A stretch of 64,000 nucleotides of DNA from positions 1,240,001 to 1,304,000 of the forward strand of contig CAWKHA010000004.1 of NCBI GenBank assembly GCA_963849365.1, given 5' to 3'. The stretch comes from CAVQCJ01 sp963849365. GTDB taxonomy: Bacteria > Actinomycetota > Actinomycetes > Prado026. Under the pieces are notes generated by a model. It was not told where the DNA came from and searched no databases. It worked only from the letters and a program-made list of their open reading frames with translations. Of the stretch, positions 40,248-48,574 are shown one piece after another (the stretch's first letter is position 1; each line of letters starts with the position of its first letter). Position numbers and translations under genes: made by a program.

Positions 40248-41737
40248 GCCCGCGCGAGCGCACCGAGGTGCGCGACGTCGGACGCGAAGGGCTGCCAGCC
40301 GCCGCCGCAGCACTGCTCGCGGCCGGGCGCCGGCTCGCACTGGTGGCGTGCCAGGAGGACGACGACGCGTTCCGGGTCGTGTACGCGTTCACCGCCCCCG
40401 CGCCCGATCCGACCGTCGAGCTGGTGGTGCGGGTCCCGCGCGCGGACGCATGGGTCCCCAGCCTGGCCGCGATCTCCTACCCGGCCGGCCGGTTCGAGCG
40501 TGAGGTGCGCGATCTGTACGGCGTTCGACCGGAAGGGCACCCGCTGCCGCAACGCCTGTTGCGGCACGGGCACTGGCCGCGCGCGTGGTACCCGATGCTC
40601 CGGGACGCCGACCCGCAGCCCCGCTTCGATCCCGACACCGGGTCCTTCCCGTTCCTGGAGGTCCAGGGCCCCGGTGTCTACGAGATCCCGGTCGGACCGG
40701 TGCACGCCGGGCTGATCGAACCCGGGCACTTCAGGTTCTCGGTGGTCGGAGAGACGATCCTGCGGATGAAGGCCCGGCTGTGGTTCCTGCACCGCGGCAT
40801 CGAGAAGCTGTTCGAGGGCCGCCGCCCCGCGGACGGGATCGAGCTGGCCGAACGCATCAGCGGTGACACCGCGGTCGGGCACACTCTCGCGTTCGTCATG
40901 GCGGTGGAGGCGGCCACCGGCGTCGACGTCGGTGAGCGCGAGCGCCTGCTGCGTGCGCTGCTGCTCGAGCTGGAGCGCCTCCACAACCACGTCGCCGACC
41001 TCGGAGCGCTGGCCAACGACGTCGGGTTCGGGATCGCCAACGCGCACGCGGCGCGCCTGCGCGAGATGTTGCTGCGGCTGAACAAGGCCACGACCGGCCA
41101 TCGGCTGCTGCGCGGAGCGATCAGCGTCGGCGGTGCCGAGGTGCTGTCCCTGCCTGACCCGGACACGCTGCGGTCGGTGGCCTCCGACGTCGAAGAGCTC
41201 GTCGCCCTGACGCTGGGCCACTCTGTCGTCGCCGACCGCTTCACCGGGACGGCGGTGCTGACGAGCGAGCAGGCCACCGAGCTGGGTGTGCTCGGGTACG
41301 TCGCCCGGGCCAGCGGCCTGCTGACGGACGCCCGCCGCGACCAGCCGTTCGCCGATCTCGGGCCGTCCTTCCAGGTGGTCGAGGAGGACGGCGGCGACGT
41401 GCTGGCCCGCTACCGGGTCCGCGCGCGGGAGTTCGCGATCTCCACCGCGGTGGCCCTGGACCTGGTCGAGGCGCTCGCTGGGTATCCCGTACGGGCGCAC
41501 CCGGTCGAGGCGGAGGGCAGCTCGGGCGCCGGGCTCGGGCAGGTCGAGGCTTGGCGCGGCACCGTCGTGCACCGGGTCGAGGTCGGACCCGGCGCGGTGC
41601 TCACACGGGTGAAAGTGGTCGACCCATCGTTCTTCAACTGGCCCGCGCTGCCGGTCGCCCTCGCCGACACCATCGTCCCGGACTTCCCGCTCGCCAACAA
41701 AAGCTTCAACCAGTCGTACGCGGGCAACGACCTGTAG
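40244..41737 (+). CDS. HycE/NuoCD-like large subunit lacking the NiFe-site cysteines
   Basis: A 497-residue fusion of a NuoC-like domain (to about residue 110, with ISYPAGRFEREVRDLYGVRP) and a NuoD/hydrogenase-large-subunit domain (PVGPVHAGLIEPGHFRFSVV, LERLHNHVADLGAL, DPSFFNWPALPVALADTIVP). In active group 4 hydrogenases two CxxC motifs bind NiFe. Here the N-terminal site reads ERISGDTAVGHT (about residues 203-214) and the C-terminal site NKSFNQSYAGNDL, with no cysteine; the only Cys in the chain is near residue 36. It cannot hold a normal NiFe centre. It keeps the surrounding fold, as in 'Ehr' complexes and complex I NuoD. GTG start overlaps the previous stop. Confidence 0.93.
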   Translation: MSPRERTEVRDVGREGLPAAAAALLAAGRRLALVACQEDDDAFRVVYAFTAPAPDPTVELVVRVPRADAWVPSLAAISYPAGRFEREVRDLYGVRPEGHPLPQRLLRHGHWPRAWYPMLRDADPQPRFDPDTGSFPFLEVQGPGVYEIPVGPVHAGLIEPGHFRFSVVGETILRMKARLWFLHRGIEKLFEGRRPADGIELAERISGDTAVGHTLAFVMAVEAATGVDVGERERLLRALLLELERLHNHVADLGALANDVGFGIANAHAARLREMLLRLNKATTGHRLLRGAISVGGAEVLSLPDPDTLRSVASDVEELVALTLGHSVVADRFTGTAVLTSEQATELGVLGYVARASGLLTDARRDQPFADLGPSFQVVEEDGGDVLARYRVRAREFAISTAVALDLVEALAGYPVRAHPVEAEGSSGAGLGQVEAWRGTVVHRVEVGPGAVLTRVKVVDPSFFNWPALPVALADTIVPDFPLANKSFNQSYAGNDL

Positions 41738-41746
41738 CCCGCTGCG

Positions 41747-43199
41747 TCACCTTCGCGGGACCCGGGCGCCGTTCGCGCGGTCCACGACGATGCGCGACCC
41801 GAGCGGGGTCGCCAGCTGCACCTGGACGTCGACCCGCCGGGCGAGATCGATGCACGGCACCCCGGTGGGCTGGGTCGCGATCCGGAGGATGCCGACCTTG
41901 ACCGCGCTGCCCGTCTCGTCGGCCGGCGCCGGCCCGTACTTCTCGCACGGGCTGCCCCAGCCGGTGAGGGTCAGGGTGCGGCCGCCGCCCGACACCGAGT
42001 ACGAGGCCAGTGGCAACATCCCGGGCGTCCCGGTGGACGCGCCGTCGCCCGGGCCGCCGGTCGGCTCGGTGGGCAGGCCCCCGGAGCTGCCGCTCCCGCC
42101 GGACCCGGACGAACCTCCTGAGCCGGAGCCGGTCGAGCCGGGTACGGCGGAGGGCGAGGTCGCCGGGTTCGGCGCGCTGGTGGGTGGGCTCGGGTCGGCC
42201 AGGTACTGCGGGTTCACCGCGACGAGCACCAGTGGGCTGTCGCTGTCGCGCACGTCGAGGAACCACGCCGGGACCAGGATGGGATGACCAGCCGGACCGC
42301 CGTCCCACCGCAGCTGCAGTCCCGAGCCGGCCACCGGTCACGACCAGTGTCCCGCCACAGATCCACGGCATCGTGGACGGCGACCGCGTGCTCTCCGGGC
42401 AGGCGATCTCGGGTGCGCCCATCATCGGCCGCGGACCGGAGCCGAACAGCCTCAGGGCGTCCCGGGCGCTGACCAGCGGGTAGGTGTCCCCCGGGGCCGG
42501 CCTGTCCGGGTAGGTCCAGCCGGTGGCCGCGCGGACACCGCCTCGGTCGACCATCACGTCGGTGTCGAAGCCGGAGGTCGGCAGGCCGGCCACGGTGGGG
42601 TGCACCGACACCGTCGCCGTCGCCGTCGTCACCACAGCTGTCGTGGGGTCCAGGCCGAGGGCGGAGAACACCGGGTCGGCTGCCGCCCGCAGCTTGTCGG
42701 GGGACAGGGCCGGCGCCGGCGCACCGCCTGGCTCGGCGACCGCACAGGCGACACCTCCCGAGCCGTCGGCGGAATCCACGTCGAGCACGTACGGCGGGCA
42801 CTGGTCGCCCACCCGCTGCAGTGACCACTGGCCGGTGTCACGCATCCGCAGCTCGGTGCCTGCGGAGGTCACCACCCAGCCGTGCGCGTGCTCTCGGGGC
42901 GTGGCGGTCAGCCCGAGCGCAGCCGCCACCCGGCGGGCGGTGGTCTCACCGGCCGACGCCACCCGGTACGTCGAGGCGCGCGCGGGGGTGCTCGGCAGCG
43001 TGCCCTCGACCCGGTAGCGGGCCGCGCCGGACTTCGTCGACAGCATGGCCGCGTCCGCCCCGCCGGAACCATCCAGGCCGATCCGCAGCACTGCTGGTGT
43101 GCCATGCCCGCCCGGCCTCGCGGCGCGTTCACTGCCGCAGCCGGCGAGAGCCAGGACCGTCGCAACCGCGGTGGCGGTCAGAACCGTGTTCCTGCGCAC
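41747..43199 (-). pseudogene. Secreted lipoprotein of unknown function, with a frameshift
   Basis: The N-terminus MRRNTVLTATAVATVLALAGC is a lipoprotein signal (Cys21). The mature part contains GETTARRVAAALGLTATPRE, DVDSADGSGGVACAVAEPGG, VSVHPTVAGLPTSGF and ARDALRLFGSGPRPMMG. At about 42335 the frame breaks after CGGTLVVT; one extra base leads into VAGSGLQLRWDGGPAGHPIL, AWFLDVRDSDSPLVLVAVNP, a Ser/Gly-rich linker and a C-terminal beta domain ending RVPRR at 41747. The joined protein is about 483 residues. The extra base may be a sequence error. Convergent with the hydrogenase-like operon. Confidence 0.8.
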
Positions 43200-43444
43200 C
43201 AGAACCTCCGGTGACCCGCGGGGGAGATCGCACCCGGTTGGACGTGAGCTGCGCCACCGGGGTTCCGCCCCGGTGGTCAGGGGGCACGCTGCGCGCCGCG
43301 GTGTGGAACCTGGGGAGCGTGGGTAGGGCAGCTACCCCGGACGGCGGGCCGGCATCGATGATGGCCGGCGGTCTTACGGGAGGGCGGGCCGGAGCGGGAT
43401 GATCAGTCCGTCCTGGCAGGCACCGAGGCATCGAGGAGGCAGCT

Positions 43445-44212
43445 GTGCTGCGCCGCGTCCCGACGGACCGTCGGCTGCCCCCGTGGAGGGCGGAAGTCCT
43501 CGTGGGGGTGGTCGGCTACGCGGCCTACCAGCTCGTCCAGATCGCCGTCACCGGGTCGGCCAGCTCGGCGGTCGACCGGGCCGACTGGCTGTGGTCGGCG
43601 GAGCGGCGCCTGCACCTCGACCCGGAGGTCTGGCTGAACCACCTGTTGTCCGGGCGGCACGGGATGGTCGTCCTGGCCGGCATGTACTACGGCATCCTGC
43701 ACTTCGCACTGACCCCGTCGGTCCTGGTGTGGCTGCGGCTGCGACGAGCCGAGTCCTACGTCGCGCTGCGCAACACGCTCGTCGGTGCCAGCCTCGTCGC
43801 CCTCCTGGTCTACTGGCTGCTCCCGCTCGCCCCGCCCCGCCTGTCGGTCCCCGGCGTGGTCGACACGCTGAAGGTCGACAACATCCTGTCCGCGGGCACC
43901 CCGTCGTGGCCCGCCTCCCTCGCCAACCAGTACGCCGCCATGCCGAGCCTGCACGTGGCCTGGGCCGTCTGGGTCGCCCTCGCGCTCGTCGTGGCCTTCC
44001 CCGGCTCGCCGGCCCGGCAGCTCGCGTGGGCCTACCCGGTCTCGACGACGCTCGTCGTGATGGCCACCGGCAACCACTTCTTGGCCGACGCCGTGGCGGG
44101 TGCAGCCCTGGTGTCGGCGGTGTGGTGGTTCAGCCGGACGACACAGCCGGACCGCCTGATCGTCCTGACCGGGGCAGGGGTGGCCACCGGCCGGTCCGGG
44201 ACCCGGCGCTGA
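43445..44212 (+). CDS. PAP2-superfamily membrane phosphatase/transferase
   Basis: A 255-residue integral membrane protein with six helices. The PAP2 signature is split as QYAAMPSLHVAWAVWVALAL (motif 2, Ser-Leu-His) and VVMATGNHFLADAVAGAALV (motif 3, catalytic His with Asp). Motif 1 (KxxxxxxRP) is not evident, as in the inositolphosphotransferase-like branch (DUF/PAP2_3). It may move phospho-head groups of lipids or act on a lipid phosphate at the outer face. GAGGAGGC precedes the GTG start. Confidence 0.88.
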   Translation: MLRRVPTDRRLPPWRAEVLVGVVGYAAYQLVQIAVTGSASSAVDRADWLWSAERRLHLDPEVWLNHLLSGRHGMVVLAGMYYGILHFALTPSVLVWLRLRRAESYVALRNTLVGASLVALLVYWLLPLAPPRLSVPGVVDTLKVDNILSAGTPSWPASLANQYAAMPSLHVAWAVWVALALVVAFPGSPARQLAWAYPVSTTLVVMATGNHFLADAVAGAALVSAVWWFSRTTQPDRLIVLTGAGVATGRSGTRR

Positions 44213-44297
44213 GAGCCGCTCCGCGCGCTCAACTGGGCGTCCGGCCGGTGAACACCGGGGTGACACAAAACGTTTCGGACCTGTAGCAAGGTCCGCC

Positions 44298-44495
44298 ATG
44301 CAGCCGTCCGACGAGGCGCGCACGATCAACGAGATCGAGCGCGAGCTGGTGCAGTCCTTCCCGCAGGTGCCGGTGGACAAGGTCCGGACCGCCGTGGAGC
44401 ACGCGTGGATGGCCTACCTGCACGCGCCGGTGCGCGACTTCGTCCCGCTGCTGGTTCGGCGCGAGGTGTGGTCCTGGCTCAACCGCGCCGCCTGA
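44298..44495 (+). CDS. Small helical protein (three-helix bundle, DUF3562-like)
   Basis: A 65-residue protein: SDEARTINEIERELVQSFPQ, VDKVRTAVEHAWMAYLHAPV, then RDFVPLLVRREVWSWLNRAA. Three amphipathic helices and the length fit the three-helix-bundle family often found as stand-alone genes in actinobacteria. Role unknown. ATG start, with no clear ribosome site. Confidence 0.8.
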   Translation: MQPSDEARTINEIERELVQSFPQVPVDKVRTAVEHAWMAYLHAPVRDFVPLLVRREVWSWLNRAA

Positions 44496-44511
44496 GCTCG
44501 CCCGCCGGGCG

Positions 44512-45162
44512 TCAGTAGCTGCTCGGCCCCAGCTCGAGAACCGCTTCGTAGACCTGGATCCCCAGCGTGGTCAGGTCCTGCGTGGGGCTGTGCCCGGTGA
44601 GGAACCTGTCGACGTCCGTCCGCGCGTCGATCACGTCCGCCCGGCTCGGCTGTCCGGAGACCACCCCGGTCTGCGGGTCGACGGCCAGGGTGCGGACGGC
44701 GTCGAGGACGGCTGCGACCGCGGACGCGCAGTCCTCCGGGTCCCGCACCCAGAACCTCCCGTACGTGAGCCCGGCGCCGGCAGCCGAGCGCAGCGGCGTG
44801 CGGACGAACGCGACCCGCTCCGGCTGGCCGGTCGTGCTGGACGCGATCGCGCACCAGACCTCCCCGGAGTGCATGGACTCGTGCGCGCTGATGGTCGTCC
44901 CGGTCGCGAAGACCCGCCCGACCGAGTCCTCGTGGCCGGCGGTCAGGATCGTCGTGAACGGCAGCGCCAGGTAGGCCGCGTGCTGGAGCGCCAGGGGTGG
45001 GTGCGGGACCGTCGAGGGGGCCGGTCCGCTCGACGTCCGGCTCGACGGCGGAGGTGGGCTCGACGGCGCCGGCGCGACTGTCGCGGTGCAGCCGGCCAGC
45101 AGCAGCACGGCGCCCACGGCCGCCGCGACCCGCGCTGCCCGCTCCCGGAGCCGGTCGCTCAT
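44512..45162 (-). CDS. Putative lipoprotein
   Basis: A 216-residue protein with a lipoprotein signal (AAVGAVLLLAGC, Cys25), a Pro/Ser linker, and an outer domain: LALQHAAYLALPFTTILTAG, RFWVRDPEDCASAVAAVLDA, VVSGQPSRADVIDARTDVDR. The ATG overlaps the stop of the upstream coiled-coil gene by 4 bases, so the two are co-translated. No catalytic motif recognised. Confidence 0.75.
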   Translation of the reverse strand: MSDRLRERAARVAAAVGAVLLLAGCTATVAPAPSSPPPPSSRTSSGPAPSTVPHPPLALQHAAYLALPFTTILTAGHEDSVGRVFATGTTISAHESMHSGEVWCAIASSTTGQPERVAFVRTPLRSAAGAGLTYGRFWVRDPEDCASAVAAVLDAVRTLAVDPQTGVVSGQPSRADVIDARTDVDRFLTGHSPTQDLTTLGIQVYEAVLELGPSSY

Positions 45163-46058
45163 CGCGACCTGAGCGCGTCCAGGCTCCGTCCGGCGCGCTC
45201 GGCCCGGCGCAGCGCTGCGGCCGCCGCTCGCCCGGTCGCCGCCTGCTCCTGCGCGGCCGCGCCGAGCTCGGCCTTGGCGGACCGCAGGTCCGCCTCTGCT
45301 CCGGCGAGCTCGCGGCCGAGCCGCTCGACCCGCTCGGCGGCCTGTGCCGACGTGTGCTGCGCGACGTCGTGCCTGCGCTGCGCGTCCGCGGCCTCGGACG
45401 CTGCGGCGGCGGCCTGCAGCCGCGCCTGCGCGAGGTCGCGTTCGGCCGTGTCGATCCTGGCAGCCCGGGCCGCGGCCTGCGCTGCGTCGCGAGCCTCGAC
45501 GGGGGGTTCGGCCGCGTGCACGGCCCGGGGAGCCGGGGCGGCCCGGTCGGCAGAGCCCGGCGGGGGTGACGAGTCGTCGAACCCGAGCCCGGCGTACGCC
45601 AGGCCGTGAGTGAGCCGACCGGACAGCAGCGCCGCAGCCGCATCCGGGTCGGCGAGAGCCGCGGTCAGCGTCGACTCGAGCTCCTCGGCGGCGGCCGCGC
45701 TCGCGGGCCGGCCGAGGTCGACGGCGGTACGCCGGGCCAGGACCACGAGGGCGCTGACGACCCGGTACCGCTGCTGGCCCAGCGCGCGCAGCTGCTCCGG
45801 ATCCAGGACGTCCTGGGCCTCGCGCAGCGCAGCGCCCAGCTCGACCAGCTGCTCGAGCTGGTCGCGGTGCTCGCGCTGCAGCAGGTTGGCGAGCCACGCC
45901 CCCACGGTCGGCTTGCGCAGCGCGGCGATCTGCGTGGCCAGCTCGCGGTCCCCGTCGGCGCGGGCGGCGCGGACGAGCTCGTCGCGGCGGGCGACGAAGT
46001 CGGCCGGGTGCCCGGCGTACAGCGCGCCCGTGGCGTCCTGCACGGTCATGGCGGCCAT
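45159..46058 (-). CDS. Coiled-coil hypothetical protein
   Basis: A 299-residue protein. The conserved N-terminal part (VQDATGALYAGHPADFVARR, DRELATQIAALRKPTVGAWL, ANLLQREHRDQLEQLVELGA) belongs to a family widespread in Actinomycetota with no known function. The C-terminal half is Ala/Arg/Glu-rich coiled coil (ARIDTAERDLAQARLQAAAA and on to RLGRELAGAEADLRSAKAEL). Cytosolic. Coupled to the lipoprotein gene 44512-45162. Confidence 0.82.
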   Translation of the reverse strand: MAAMTVQDATGALYAGHPADFVARRDELVRAARADGDRELATQIAALRKPTVGAWLANLLQREHRDQLEQLVELGAALREAQDVLDPEQLRALGQQRYRVVSALVVLARRTAVDLGRPASAAAAEELESTLTAALADPDAAAALLSGRLTHGLAYAGLGFDDSSPPPGSADRAAPAPRAVHAAEPPVEARDAAQAAARAARIDTAERDLAQARLQAAAAASEAADAQRRHDVAQHTSAQAAERVERLGRELAGAEADLRSAKAELGAAAQEQAATGRAAAAALRRAERAGRSLDALRSR

Positions 46059-46157
46059 CCTGCCGCGCCGGGTCTCGCGCCGGGGCCGCCGCCGCGAACG
46101 TCAGCAGCGGTCGGCGTCACCCTCGGATGACGCCGACCGCTGCCGGCCCTCCCTAGG

Positions 46158-47171
46158 TCAGGTCAGGATGGTGAACGTGAGCGTGTTCTGGCTCGGCAGG
46201 AACGTCACGTCGCCGTAGTACACGACCTTCACGCTGTGCGTTCCCGGGTCGAGCGAGACCGGCTGGTTCGTCGTGGCGTGCCCCGTCGCTCCCAGCGCGT
46301 AGTGCTGCACGGCGAAGTTGTCGATGAAGAAGTCGACGTTGCCGCTGGGGAAGCCGGGAGCGGCAGCCACGGCTTTCACCACGTCCGCCGTGAAGAGGTA
46401 CTCGCCGTTGGCATCCGTCGACGGCGTGATGGTGATCGACGTGGCGCACTGCGAGACGGTCACCGTGAGCACCTTCGAGGTGCTACCCGCCAGCACGCCC
46501 GGAAGGCCGTTGTACATCGCCGTGTACAGGTGGCTGCCGAGCGGCGGAGAGTTCACCGTCCACTTGGCCGACCACACGCCGCTCGCGAGCGCCAGGCTCG
46601 ACGTGCCCAAGACCGTCGCACCCTCGTAGAAGGTGACGGTGCCGGTCGGCGTGCCGGTCCCGGAGACCTTGGGCTTCACGACCGCCTTGAGCTTCGCGGG
46701 CTGACCCAGGATCAGGGTCTTGTCGGGCGTGTTCGTCACGGAGAGGGTGGTCGTGGTGCCGGGCAGGCCGATCGTGATGGTCAGCGGGAGTGACGTGCTG
46801 GCCGCGAAGCTCGCCGACCCGTTGTAGTGGGCGGTGAAGTCGTGGTCGCCGACGCCCAGCCCGGGGACATCCAGCTTGGCCGTCTCGACCGTGCCCAGCA
46901 GAGCCAGCGAGACCGTGCCCAGCACCGTGGCGCCCTCGTTGAACGTGACGGTACCGGTCGGCAGAGCGGTGCCCGTGACCGGCTTGACGACCGCCTTGAG
47001 CTTGACCACGCCGCCGTACGCCACGTTGTGGATGGCCGAGGACAGGGTGGTGCGCGTCGGGGCCGGGGTCGCAGCCGGTGCCGCCTGGGCAGGCGCACCG
47101 ATCAGGAGAGCCGCGGTCGCCGTCGCGGCGAGGGCGCTGAGGGTCGCCCCGACGCGAGCACGTGACTTCAT
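46158..47171 (-). CDS. Secreted protein with bacterial Ig-like repeats
   Basis: A 337-residue protein with a Sec signal (LSALAATATAALLIGAPAQA). Three tandem beta-sandwich repeats follow. Repeats 1 and 2 share the core PTGTVTFNEGATVLGTVSLA / PTGTVTFYEGATVLGTSSLA and a preceding AKLKAVVKP; repeat 3 (PSGNVDFFIDNFAVQHYALG) is more diverged. This is the Ig-like Big_3/Big_5-type fold of cell-surface adhesins. No LPxTG motif or C-terminal helix is seen, so it is probably released or held non-covalently. The start at 47171 directly precedes the signal peptide. Confidence 0.87.
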   Translation of the reverse strand: MKSRARVGATLSALAATATAALLIGAPAQAAPAATPAPTRTTLSSAIHNVAYGGVVKLKAVVKPVTGTALPTGTVTFNEGATVLGTVSLALLGTVETAKLDVPGLGVGDHDFTAHYNGSASFAASTSLPLTITIGLPGTTTTLSVTNTPDKTLILGQPAKLKAVVKPKVSGTGTPTGTVTFYEGATVLGTSSLALASGVWSAKWTVNSPPLGSHLYTAMYNGLPGVLAGSTSKVLTVTVSQCATSITITPSTDANGEYLFTADVVKAVAAAPGFPSGNVDFFIDNFAVQHYALGATGHATTNQPVSLDPGTHSVKVVYYGDVTFLPSQNTLTFTILT

Positions 47172-47346
47172 GGCTTGTTCCCTTCGTCCGAACGGACCTA
47201 TTTGTCTGGTCCGGACGAGGCTAGGGGGGCCCATTGGTGCAGGAGTGAGGTTCGCCAGACCTCGACCGAACGGATGATGCGGGCATGGCCCGGGGGGGTG
47301 ATGGCCCTGACTGTTCGCCGCCGGACGGACACGCTGGCGGGGCTCC

Positions 47347-48552
47347 ATGATGGGGGACATGAGCGAACCGTCGCCGGCCACCGGACCGCTGGCCGGGGTG
47401 CGCGTGCTGGACCTGACCAGGCTGCTCCCCGGCGGGGTGCTCGGCGCCCTGCTGGCCGACCTCGGCGCGGACGTCGTCAAGGTCGAGGAGCCCGAGCTCG
47501 GCGACTACATGCGCTGGGCCGAGCCCCGCACCGGAGCGCAGTCGGCCGCGTCCTGGATCGTCGGGCGCAACAAGCGCTCCCTCGCGGTGGACCTCAAGCG
47601 GCCCGAGGGCGTCGAGCTGTTCCTGCGGCTCGCCCAGGACGCACAGGTGGTCGTGGAGGGGTTCCGTCCCGGCGTGGCCGAGCGGCTCGGCATCGACCAT
47701 GCGAGCGTCGCGGCGCGCAACCCGCGGGTGGTCTACGCCTCGCTCACCGGGTACGGCAGCGACGGCCCGATGCGCGATGTCGCCGGCCACGACATCAGCT
47801 ACATCTCGTACGCCGGCGTGCTGGGGATGACCGGTCCACCCGGGGGCCCGCCGTGCCTGCCCGGCGTCCAGGTGGGCGACCTGGGCGGTGCGTCGCTGCT
47901 CGGCATCGGGCTCCTGGCCGCCCTGTACGCGGCTGAGCGCACCGGTCGCGGCTCGCGCGTCGAGGTCGCGATGTACGACGCGGCGCTGGCATGGACCTCG
48001 ATCCACGCGGGGGAGTACTGGGCGTCCGGACGGGTCCCCGACCCTGGCTCCAGCCTGCTCGGCGGCGGGGTTCCCTGCTACGGCGTCTACGCCTGCGCCG
48101 ACGGGCGCCACGTGTCGGTGGGCGCGCTCGAGCCCAAGTTCTGGGCCAGGTTCTGCGCCGCCGTCGGGCGCGCGGATCTGGTCGAGCGCCAGCTGGACCC
48201 GGACGCGCGCGCCGACGTCGCCGCGGTGCTGGCGACGCGCCCGCGCGCGGAGTGGATGGAGCTGCTCGGGCCGGCCGACGCGTGCGTGGCGCCCGTGCTC
48301 GACCTCGGCGAGGCGCTCGCGCACCCGATGGCGTCCGCACGCGGCATGGTGCTCGAGGCGCCGCTGGACGGATCGGGGACGCACACGGCCCCGACGTTGG
48401 GAACGCCCATCAGGTTCGACGGACGGACGCGCCCGGCCGGGACCCCGCCGCCGGCCCTGGGGGCGGACTCGGTGGCGCTCGCCGGGCAGGCCGGGCTGAC
48501 CGAGTACGAGATCGCGGTCCTGCTCGGGTCAGGAGTGCTCCGGCAGGCGTAA
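47347..48552 (+). CDS. CaiB/BaiF family CoA-transferase (or alpha-methylacyl-CoA racemase)
   Basis: A 401-residue family III CoA-transferase. The N-terminal LAGVRVLDLTRLLPGGVLGA, GADVVKVEEPELGDYMR, NKRSLAVDLKRPEG and the catalytic Asp178 in VQVGDLGGASLLG are conserved. The GDYMR and PCYGVYACADGRHVSVGALE pattern is typical of both alpha-methylacyl-CoA racemases and CoA-transferases, so the reaction is not settled. Start may be ATG 47347, 47350 or 47359. Likely role in branched-chain fatty acid or other acyl-CoA catabolism. Confidence 0.88.
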   Translation: MMGDMSEPSPATGPLAGVRVLDLTRLLPGGVLGALLADLGADVVKVEEPELGDYMRWAEPRTGAQSAASWIVGRNKRSLAVDLKRPEGVELFLRLAQDAQVVVEGFRPGVAERLGIDHASVAARNPRVVYASLTGYGSDGPMRDVAGHDISYISYAGVLGMTGPPGGPPCLPGVQVGDLGGASLLGIGLLAALYAAERTGRGSRVEVAMYDAALAWTSIHAGEYWASGRVPDPGSSLLGGGVPCYGVYACADGRHVSVGALEPKFWARFCAAVGRADLVERQLDPDARADVAAVLATRPRAEWMELLGPADACVAPVLDLGEALAHPMASARGMVLEAPLDGSGTHTAPTLGTPIRFDGRTRPAGTPPPALGADSVALAGQAGLTEYEIAVLLGSGVLRQA

Positions 48553-48574
48553 GTCTCTTCGATAGCGTTCGGCC

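Noticed and set aside
34652..41737. Annotation as an active formate hydrogenlyase or group 4 hydrogenase
   Set aside because: All NiFe-ligand cysteines are missing in the large subunit and no formate dehydrogenase or ferredoxin subunit is encoded.
47172..47346. GTCCGAACGGACC / GGTCCGGACGA as an operator upstream of the Ig-like gene
   Set aside because: The arms do not pair cleanly without a four-base bulge, and I know no regulator consensus that fits.
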